Part shown: positions 56,634 to 64,000 of the stretch, piece by piece
Layout of the letters: each line of letters opens with the position of its first letter
Numbering within the stretch: the first letter of the stretch is position 1
NCBI RefSeq assembly: GCF_026626635.1
Contig: NZ_JAPNKA010000001.1
Span: 6,696,001-6,760,000, forward strand
Length of the DNA stretch: 64,000 bases
Source: Archangium lansingense
Lineage (GTDB): Bacteria > Myxococcota > Myxococcia > Myxococcales > Myxococcaceae
Direction: 5' to 3'
Notes under the pieces: generated by a model
What the model was told of the DNA's origin: nothing
Database searches by the model: none
The model's input: only the letters and a program-made list of their open reading frames with translations
Program-made: the position numbers and the translations under genes

Positions 56634-57779
56634 GTGAACCTCGAGCTCACCGAGACGCAGACGCTCATCCGTGACACCGCCCGCAAGTTCGCGCGGGAGC
56701 GCGTGGCGCCCCAGGCCCGCAAGTTCGACAAGGAGGAACTCTTCCCCGTCGAGCTCTTCAAGGAGCTGGCCTCCCTGGGGTTGATGGGGGTGAACATCCC
56801 CGGCCAGTACGGCGGCGCCGAGGCGGGCGTCGTCTCCTACTCCCTGGCGATGATGGAGATGTCGGCCGCGTGCGCCTCCACCGCGGTGGCCATGGCCGTC
56901 ACCAACATGTGCGCCGAGCTCATCTACAAGTTCGGCACCGACGCCCAGCGCGAGAAGTACGTCACGCGGATTACGTCGGGTGAGGCGGTGGTGGGCTCGT
57001 TCGCGCTCTCCGAGTCCCATGCCGGCTCGGATCCGCGTGCCATGCGCACCACGGCGGTGCGGCGCGGGGACAAGTGGGTCCTCAACGGCAGCAAGCAGTG
57101 GATCACCTCCGGCGCCTACGCGGGGGTGATGGTGGTGTGGGCCCTGACGGGCGGGCAGGGGAACAAGGGCATCTCCGCGTTCATCGTGGAGGGTGGGACG
57201 AAGGGCCTCATCATCGGCAAGCACGAGGACAAGATGGGCCTGCGCGGGTCCAACACCGTGAGCCTCACGTTCGAGGACATGGAGATCCCCGCGGAGAACC
57301 TCCTGGGCAAGGAGGGGGATGGCTTCAAGCTGGCGATGATCGCCCTGGACGGCGGGCGCATCGGCATCGCCTCGCAGGCGTGCGGCGTGGCCCGGGCGGC
57401 GCTCGATGCTGCCATCCGCTACTCGAAGGACCGCAAGGCCTTCGGTCAGCCCATCGCCGAGTTCCAGGGGCTGCGCTTCATGCTGGCCAACATGGCCACG
57501 GAGCTCCAGGCGGCCGAGCTGCTGACGTTCCGGGCTGCCTACCTCAAGGAGGAGGGCAAGCCGTTCACCCGCGAGGCCTCCATGGCGAAGCTGTACGCCA
57601 GCGAGATGTCCAACCGCGCGGTGGACAAGGCGGTGCAGATTCACGGTGGGTACGGCTACATCGACGAGTTCCCCGTGGAGCGCTACTTCCGCGATGCCCG
57701 CGTGCAGACCATCTACGAGGGCACCAGCGAGGTGCAGCGCCTGGTGATCGCCCGCGAGACGTTCAAGCTGCTCGACTGA
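56634..57779 (+). CDS. Acyl-CoA dehydrogenase, second copy
   Basis: This 381-aa protein starts at GTG 56634. It has the same domains as its neighbour (GSFALSESHAGSDPRAM, LNGSKQWITSG, VQIHGGYGYIDEFPVERYFR) and the catalytic Glu362 in IYEGTSEVQR. About half of the residues appear shared with the first copy, so they are paralogues probably differing in chain length or branching. No alternative Glu position (isovaleryl type) is seen. It ends the operon, and a hairpin follows at 57838. Confidence 0.95.
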   Translation: MNLELTETQTLIRDTARKFARERVAPQARKFDKEELFPVELFKELASLGLMGVNIPGQYGGAEAGVVSYSLAMMEMSAACASTAVAMAVTNMCAELIYKFGTDAQREKYVTRITSGEAVVGSFALSESHAGSDPRAMRTTAVRRGDKWVLNGSKQWITSGAYAGVMVVWALTGGQGNKGISAFIVEGGTKGLIIGKHEDKMGLRGSNTVSLTFEDMEIPAENLLGKEGDGFKLAMIALDGGRIGIASQACGVARAALDAAIRYSKDRKAFGQPIAEFQGLRFMLANMATELQAAELLTFRAAYLKEEGKPFTREASMAKLYASEMSNRAVDKAVQIHGGYGYIDEFPVERYFRDARVQTIYEGTSEVQRLVIARETFKLLD

Positions 57780-57837
57780 ACGCCCGCCCCCTGGCCGAGG
57801 GCCCACAATCCTGGTGGATCTCGTGCGCCAGGGTGAT

Positions 57838-57863
57838 GGTGCAACTACCCATGGGGTAGCACC
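57838..57863 (+). terminator. Hairpin after the acyl-CoA dehydrogenase operon
   Basis: GGTG-CTACCC pairs with GGGTAG-CACC across a 3-nt bulge and a short loop, and TTCTCCT follows. It lies 59 bases past the stop. Moderate strength. Confidence 0.4.
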
Positions 57864-57992
57864 TTCTCCTCCAGGGCAGGCGCCAGGAGCCCGGGCGACC
57901 TGGCCTGTGGGACAGGTGTAAAGGGCTCCGGGGGGGTCCCGGACTGTCCGGGGCCGGATTATCAAGACTGTGAACAAGTACCGCGTGCTCGC

Positions 57993-58020
57993 TTGACTGC
58001 CGGTGTAACCGGTGTCTAGG
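57993..58020 (+). promoter_or_regulatory. Possible sigma-70 promoter of rpsA
   Basis: TTGACT (57993-57998) and TCTAGG (58015-58020) are separated by 16 bases. The -10 is weak. A 12-bp GCCGGTGTAACC/GGTG word lies between. Confidence 0.4.
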
Positions 58021-58140
58021 GTGCGCGCCTTCGAGTCAATCTCATTGTGGGATCGGCTCGCGGGCCACTCGTAGCTCCCCGCGAGTGGCTGCCGTCAACA
58101 ACCGGGGGCAGCAGTACCGTTTCGAAGGACTCCCAATCTC

Positions 58141-59850
<1,710 letters not shown>

Positions 59851-59885
59851 TCAAGCGGTTCGCCCCTCACGAGAGGGACACACAA

Positions 59886-59926
59886 GCGGCCGGGCTTCCT
59901 TCGGGGGGGCTCGGCCGTTTGTTTTT
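59886..59926 (+). terminator. Rho-independent terminator of rpsA
   Basis: A stem starting CGGCCG and closing CGGCCG with additional G-C/G-T pairs is followed by TTTGTTTTT. It lies about 35 bases after the stop and is the best T-tract terminator in the window. Confidence 0.85.
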
Positions 59927-60033
59927 CCACACCTCGACGCGCCGTGTCATGAGTTGATTCCGAGGAGTCCTTGGAGCCAGAAGCCCATCTCTCGGGACAG
60001 TGGACGCTCCAGCCCCCGGGCGGGCAAGGAGGC

Positions 60034-60061
60034 TTGACCCTCCCACAAGGCACAGTGATAA
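60034..60061 (+). promoter_or_regulatory. Sigma-70 promoter of the thiolase gene
   Basis: TTGACC (60034-60039) and TGATAA (60056-60061) are separated by 16 bases. A strong ribosome site (AAGGAGG) and the ATG follow 56 bases later. Confidence 0.45.
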
Positions 60062-60116
60062 GGGCCCTGCCGACGGTTATTTGAAGTCATCTCCCAGCAT
60101 CCCAAGGAGGCAGTTC

Positions 60117-61295
60117 ATGGCTCGTGAAGTGGTCATCGTGGGCGCGGCCCGTACCCCCATCGGGGCCTTCCAGGGAGCCCTGTCGAAGCTGACGGCGCCG
60201 CAGCTCGGCGCGGTTGCCATCAAGGCGGCGCTCGAGCGCTCGGGCGTCTCCCCGGATCAGGTGAATGAGACCATCATGGGCTGCGTGCTGCAGGCGGGCG
60301 TGGGCCAGGCCCCGGCGCGCCAGGCCGCCATCTATGCCGGCATCCCGGACACCGTCCCCGCCGTCACCATCAACAAGGTGTGCGGCTCGGGCCTCAAGGC
60401 GGTCATCGCCGGGGCCCAGGCGGTCGCGCTGGGTGACGCCGAGGTGGTCGTGGTCGGCGGCATGGAGTCCATGAGCAACGCGCCCTACGTCAGCCACGCC
60501 ATGCGTGGCGGCGCGCGCATGGGCAACGTGGAGTTCAAGGACGCGATGATCCTCGACGGCCTGTGGGATCCCTACGGGAACGTCCACATGGGCAACTGTG
60601 CCGAGGAGTGCGCCGTCAGCCAGGGCATCAGCCGCGCCAACCAGGACGAGTACGCGCTCGAGTCCACCAAGCGCGCCATCGAGGCGCAGAAGGCCGGCCT
60701 GTTCACCCGGGAGATCGTCCCGGTCACCGTGCCCGGTGGCAAGGGCGGTGACGTGGTGGTGAGCGAGGACGAGGGCCCGAAGAACGCCAGGCCGGACAAG
60801 ATTCCGACGCTCAAGCCGGTCTTCAAGAAGGACGGCACGGTGACGGCGGCCAACGCGTCCTCCATCAACGACGGCGCCGCGGCGCTGGTGCTGATGAGCG
60901 CCGAGCGCGCCAAGGCCGAGGGCCGCACCATCCTGGGCCGCATCACCGGCTACGCCGGGGCCGCCCGCAAGCCGGTGGAGTTCACCATCGCTCCGGCGGA
61001 CTCCATCAACAACCTGTTCAAGAAGACCGGCCACAAGGCCGCCGACGTGGACCTCTGGGAGATCAACGAGGCCTTCGCGGTGGTGGCGCTGGCGAACAAC
61101 AAGCTCCTCGGCCTGGACGCCTCGAAGGTGAACGTGCGCGGTGGCGCGGTGGTGCTCGGCCACCCGATCGGCGCCTCGGGCGCGCGCCTGCTGGTGACGC
61201 TGGTGCACACGCTCCAGGACACGAACAAGAAGCGGGGCGTGGCGTCGCTGTGTATCGGCGGCGGCGAGGGCATCGCGCTGATGGTGGAGCGCTAG
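60117..61295 (+). CDS. Acetyl-CoA acetyltransferase (thiolase)
   Basis: This 392-aa protein has all three catalytic residues at the expected spacing: Cys89 (NKVCGSGLKAV), His349 (LGHPIGASGAR) and Cys379 (SLCIGGGEG). NEAFA and GGMESMSNAPY are also typical. It joins two acetyl-CoA into acetoacetyl-CoA, or degrades that. AAGGAGG lies 6 nt before the ATG. It is followed by the CoA-transferase genes, a ketone-body/branched-chain layout. Confidence 0.96.
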   Translation: MAREVVIVGAARTPIGAFQGALSKLTAPQLGAVAIKAALERSGVSPDQVNETIMGCVLQAGVGQAPARQAAIYAGIPDTVPAVTINKVCGSGLKAVIAGAQAVALGDAEVVVVGGMESMSNAPYVSHAMRGGARMGNVEFKDAMILDGLWDPYGNVHMGNCAEECAVSQGISRANQDEYALESTKRAIEAQKAGLFTREIVPVTVPGGKGGDVVVSEDEGPKNARPDKIPTLKPVFKKDGTVTAANASSINDGAAALVLMSAERAKAEGRTILGRITGYAGAARKPVEFTIAPADSINNLFKKTGHKAADVDLWEINEAFAVVALANNKLLGLDASKVNVRGGAVVLGHPIGASGARLLVTLVHTLQDTNKKRGVASLCIGGGEGIALMVER

Positions 61296-61315
61296 TCCAA
61301 CGCGGGACGAACACT

Positions 61316-61371
61316 CCCTCTCCCCCTGGGAGAGGGGCGGGGTGAGGGTCTCAACAGGGCCCTCGCCCCGT
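61316..61371. repeat. Two back-to-back hairpins, REP-like
   Basis: The first hairpin is CCCTCTCCC-CCT-GGGAGAGGG (9-bp perfect stem, 61316-61336). The second pairs CGGGGTGAGGG with CCCTCGCCCCG (10 of 11). Sequences of the CCCTCTCCC...GGGAGAGGG(C/T)GGGGTGAGGG form are widespread REP-type elements in high-GC proteobacteria. It separates the thiolase from the CoA-transferase and could act as terminator or mRNA stabiliser. Confidence 0.6.
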
Positions 61372-61388
61372 TCTCGTAGGAGGGGTTC

Positions 61389-62087
61389 ATGAACAAGATC
61401 ATCGCGAGCGCGGACGAGGCCGTCCGCGACATCCCGGATGGCGCCACGCTGATGAGCGGCGGCTTCGGGCTATGCGGCAATCCCGAGAACCTCATCGCGG
61501 CGCTGCACCGCAAGGGGACCAAGGGACTGACCATCATCTCCAACAACTGCGGCACCACCGAGCTGGGCCTGGGGATTCTCCTCAAGGCCAACCAGGTGAA
61601 GAAGATCGTCGCCAGCTACGTGGGCGAGAACAAGGTCTTCGAGCAGCAGATGCTCTCCGGGACGCTCGAGGTGGAGCTCAACCCGCAGGGCACGCTGGCC
61701 GAGCGCATTCGCGCGGGTGGCTGTGGCATCGCCGGCTTCTTCACGCCGTCGGGCGCGGGCACCGAGCTCGCCAAGGGCAAGGAGACGCGGATGTTCGATG
61801 GGCGGCTGCACGTGCTGGAGACGCCGCTCAAGGCGGACTTCACCATCGTGCGCGCCTGGAAGGCGGACACGTGGGGCAACCTGGTGTTCCGCAAGACGGC
61901 CCGCAACTTCTCGCCGATGATGTGCATGGCGGGAAAGGTCACCATCGTCGAGGCCGAGCACATCGTGGCCGCCGGCGAGATCGACCCGGACCAGGTGCAC
62001 CTGCCCGGCATCTTCGTGCACCGCATCATCCAGTCGAAGAATCTCGAGAAGTGGATTGAGCGCCGCACCGTGCAGAAGAAGGCTTGA
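61389..62087 (+). CDS. scoA: 3-oxoacid CoA-transferase, subunit A
   Basis: This 232-aa protein carries the glycine-rich GGFGLCGNPENLI motif and the SNNCGTTELGLGILL segment, typical of subunit A of SCOT/acetoacetyl-CoA transferase. GAGTELAKGKETRMF and ADFTIVRAWKADTWGNL follow. AGGAGG lies just before the ATG. Subunit B follows after 9 bases. Together they swap CoA between succinyl- or acetyl-CoA and acetoacetate. Confidence 0.95.
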   Translation: MNKIIASADEAVRDIPDGATLMSGGFGLCGNPENLIAALHRKGTKGLTIISNNCGTTELGLGILLKANQVKKIVASYVGENKVFEQQMLSGTLEVELNPQGTLAERIRAGGCGIAGFFTPSGAGTELAKGKETRMFDGRLHVLETPLKADFTIVRAWKADTWGNLVFRKTARNFSPMMCMAGKVTIVEAEHIVAAGEIDPDQVHLPGIFVHRIIQSKNLEKWIERRTVQKKA

Positions 62088-62096
62088 GAGGACGCC

Positions 62097-62753
62097 ATGC
62101 CCCTGACCCGTGAGCAGATTGCCCAGCGCATCGCCCAGGAGCTGCGCGACGGCTATTACGTGAACCTCGGAATCGGCATCCCCACGCTGGTTGCCAACTA
62201 CATTCCGAAGGGCATCGACATCATGTTCCAGTCCGAGAACGGCATTCTCGGCATGGGAGCCTGGCCCGTGGAGGGCGAGGAGGATCCGGATCTCATCAAC
62301 GCCGGCAAGGAGACGGTGACGGTGGTGAAGGGCGCCGCCTTCTTCGACTCGGCGCTGTCCTTCGGGATGATCCGCGGCGGCCATGTGGACCTGGCCGTGC
62401 TCGGCGCCATGGAGGTGAGCGAGCAGGGAGATCTCGCCAACTGGATGATCCCCGGCAAGATGGTGAAGGGCCCGGGCGGCGCCATGGATCTCGCGGTGGG
62501 CGCCAAGCGCGTCTTCGTGACCATGGAGCACGTCAACAAGGAGGGGAAGCCGAAGATCCTCAAGAAGTGCTCCCTGCCCATCACCGGCCTCAAGTGCGTC
62601 AACCACATCGTCACCGAGTACGCCCTCTTGGACGTGACGCCCGAGGGCCTCGTGCTGCGCGAGCTGGCTCCCGGCGTGACGGTGGACCAGGTTCGGTCCA
62701 TCACCGAGCCCACCTTCAAGGTGGCGCCGGACGTGCGTGAGATGAAGATCTGA
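62097..62753 (+). CDS. scoB: 3-oxoacid CoA-transferase, subunit B
   Basis: This 218-aa protein has the catalytic Glu47 in the SENGILGMG loop and the [13 protein letters not shown] motif near the N-terminus. [20 protein letters not shown] is conserved. It forms the active site with ScoA. It is the last gene of the unit starting at the thiolase. Confidence 0.95.
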   Translation: MPLTREQIAQRIAQELRDGYYVNLGIGIPTLVANYIPKGIDIMFQSENGILGMGAWPVEGEEDPDLINAGKETVTVVKGAAFFDSALSFGMIRGGHVDLAVLGAMEVSEQGDLANWMIPGKMVKGPGGAMDLAVGAKRVFVTMEHVNKEGKPKILKKCSLPITGLKCVNHIVTEYALLDVTPEGLVLRELAPGVTVDQVRSITEPTFKVAPDVREMKI

Positions 62754-62841
62754 GGCTTCCAGGCCTCTCGCTGTACCCGCCGCGGTCCTGGAACACGGGG
62801 CCGCGGCGGAATACCCAGACCGGAGCGGAGGTCGAATAAGG

Positions 62842-64000
62842 ATGGCGCCCGGAGGGGTTGCCAGTTCCCCGTTTCCCATGCTGCCGGATACACCCATTGA
62901 ATTGACGATCGACCGCCTCGGGCAGCTCGGAGAGGGCGTGGGCTCCTACGAGGGCCGCACTGTCTTCGTGCCCGGTGCCTTCCCTGGCGAGCGGGTGCGC
63001 GTGCGCCTGGAGCAGGAGGGCAAGGTGGTGCGCGGGCACCTGCTCGGCGACGTGGTGGCCCCGAGCCCGGACCGAAGGCGCTCGCCGTGTGCCCTGAGCG
63101 CGCGGTGTGGTGGGTGCGACTGGCTGGAGCTGGCTGAGTCCGCCCAGCGCGCCGCGAAGCAGGAGATTGTCCTCTCCGCCCTGGAGCACCTGGGCCGGCT
63201 GAAGCGGGACAGCTTCGCGGTGCGGCCCCTGTTGATGGCGCCGACGGAGTTCGGCTACCGGCGGCGGGCGGTGCTGCACCTCCTGAAGGACGAGCTGGCC
63301 TACTTCGGGCGACGGAGCCATGACCGGGTGCCAGTGAGCGAGTGCGGCGCGCTGGTGCCGGTGCTGGCCGGGCTGCCGGGGAAGCTGGGGCCGCTGCTCA
63401 AGCCGGTGTCGAAGGACGCGGAAGAGGTGCACCTGCTGGCCGAGGGCAGCAAAGCGGCCTTCGCGGTGCTGCTGAAGGGCCAGGCGACGCCCCGGCATGT
63501 CGAGGCGTGCGAGACGGCGGTGCGCACGCTTCGGCTGGAGGGCGCGGTGCTGGTGCCGAAGGAGGGCTCACCGCGAATCATCGGCAAGCCGGTGCTGCGC
63601 TCGGTGTCGCCGCTGCGGCCGGAGGTGCCGCTGTACCTGCGGCCGGATGCCTTCTCGCAGGCGCACGCCGAGGCCAACGTGGGACTGGTGACGTCGGCGG
63701 TGTACGAGCTGGCCCCGCGAGAGACGGACACGGTGTTGGAGCTGTACTCGGGCAACGGCAACTTCACGTTCCCGCTGGCGGCGAGCGCGGCGTCGGTGCT
63801 GGGGGTGGAGTCCTCGCCGGCGTCGGTGGAGCTGGCGCAGCGCAGCGCGCGAGAGGGTGGGGTGACGAACGTGCGCTTCCACCAGGGGGATGCCCGGAAG
63901 GTGTGCGAGGGCCTCATCCGCGAGGGCAAGCGGTTCGACCTGGCCCTGGCGGATCCTCCGCGGACGGGGGCACCAGGGCTCGCTCGGTGGCTCAAGGCCC
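62842..64000 (+). CDS. TrmA/RlmC/RlmD-type RNA (uracil-5-)methyltransferase, 5' part
   Basis: The visible 386 residues start with a TRAM-like RNA-binding domain (ELTIDRLGQLGEGVGSYEGR, VFVPGAFPGERVRV), a cysteine cluster (CALSARCGGCDW) that would bind Fe-S, and the SAM domain (LELYSGNGNFTFPLA), cut by the window edge before the catalytic Cys. ATG 62842 (GGAGG 10 nt upstream) is taken; ATG 62878 is an in-frame alternative. These enzymes make 5-methyluridine in rRNA or tRNA. Confidence 0.9.
   Translation, partial: MAPGGVASSPFPMLPDTPIELTIDRLGQLGEGVGSYEGRTVFVPGAFPGERVRVRLEQEGKVVRGHLLGDVVAPSPDRRRSPCALSARCGGCDWLELAESAQRAAKQEIVLSALEHLGRLKRDSFAVRPLLMAPTEFGYRRRAVLHLLKDELAYFGRRSHDRVPVSECGALVPVLAGLPGKLGPLLKPVSKDAEEVHLLAEGSKAAFAVLLKGQATPRHVEACETAVRTLRLEGAVLVPKEGSPRIIGKPVLRSVSPLRPEVPLYLRPDAFSQAHAEANVGLVTSAVYELAPRETDTVLELYSGNGNFTFPLAASAASVLGVESSPASVELAQRSAREGGVTNVRFHQGDARKVCEGLIREGKRFDLALADPPRTGAPGLARWLKA

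Larger units (their letters stand above)
57780..58140 (+). other. 361-bp intergenic region upstream of rpsA
   Basis: No gene is seen. It holds a weak hairpin (57838-57863) that could end the preceding operon, a probable promoter at 57993 and a leader of about 110 bases. No autoregulatory S1-binding hairpin could be defined with confidence. Confidence 0.5.

Overview
The window looks like chromosome of a large-genome, high-GC myxobacterium of the Cystobacter/Archangium/Myxococcus type. The evidence is consistent strong G/C third positions, MopE-like Asp/Cys repeats, an AgmX/PglI C-terminal domain protein, many lipobox lipoproteins, a GuaB1-type purine enzyme, an S1 protein with six S1 domains, and several lineage-specific toxin/immunity-type genes. 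Species cannot be fixed from sequence alone. No rRNA, intact tRNA, CRISPR array or complete insertion sequence was seen.

Layout. (1) 1-10.1 kb: 5' end of an FHA regulator (minus), then a 310-aa triple-repeat protein and a 2776-aa SpvB/YD-repeat (RHS/TcC-like) protein. (2) 10.2-19.7 kb: ordinary accessory genes: a class C beta-lactamase-like hydrolase divergent from a TetR regulator, an AraC regulator/SDR pair, a SAM methyltransferase, an orphan periplasmic-sensor histidine kinase, a lipoprotein/outer-membrane barrel pair, a DUF952 protein and a Cys-rich lipoprotein. (3) 19.8-24.2 kb: an oxidative locus. TetR, P450 and ferredoxin run leftward; two overlapping MpaB/DUF2236-type oxygenases run rightward. 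A 37-bp near-perfect palindrome lies between them. (4) 24.2-26.6 kb: an isonitrile synthase (DIT1/PvcA family) next to a P450, with debris and a tRNA-3'-end-like sequence beyond it. This looks like an imported specialised-metabolite locus. (5) 26.9-34.1 kb: a repeat-bearing orphan protein, a degenerate receiver, a bicupin, small secreted proteins, a hydrolase remnant, a lipoprotein nuclease toxin with candidate immunity gene, and a broken tyrosine recombinase. (6) 34.2-43.1 kb: a MopE-like/CxxCH surface lipoprotein, a membrane protein, an HU-like protein, GuaB1, and an ABC exporter pair. (7) 43.1-47.7 kb: a second lipoprotein nuclease toxin/immunity pair, a protein with a decayed HExxH motif, and a ferritin-like protein divergent from a LysR regulator. 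(8) 47.7-64 kb: housekeeping: SppA protease, Mrp Fe-S ATPase, beta-oxidation genes (hydroxyacyl-CoA dehydrogenase, enoyl-CoA hydratase, two acyl-CoA dehydrogenases), rpsA, thiolase, 3-oxoacid CoA-transferase A/B and the start of a TrmA/RlmD-type RNA methyltransferase.

How genes work together. The 53-63 kb genes form a near-complete short-chain acyl-CoA/ketone-body path: acyl-CoA to enoyl-CoA to 3-hydroxyacyl-CoA to acetoacetyl-CoA, then thiolysis or CoA transfer. The two lipoprotein-nuclease plus downstream-gene pairs have the layout of SitA/SitI kin-discrimination toxins delivered by outer-membrane exchange in Myxococcus; this is inference. The isonitrile synthase/P450 pair resembles the yeast DIT1/DIT2 pairing rather than the bacterial PvcA/PvcB pairing. 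The MpaB-P450-ferredoxin locus with its palindrome looks like a self-contained inducible oxidation module.
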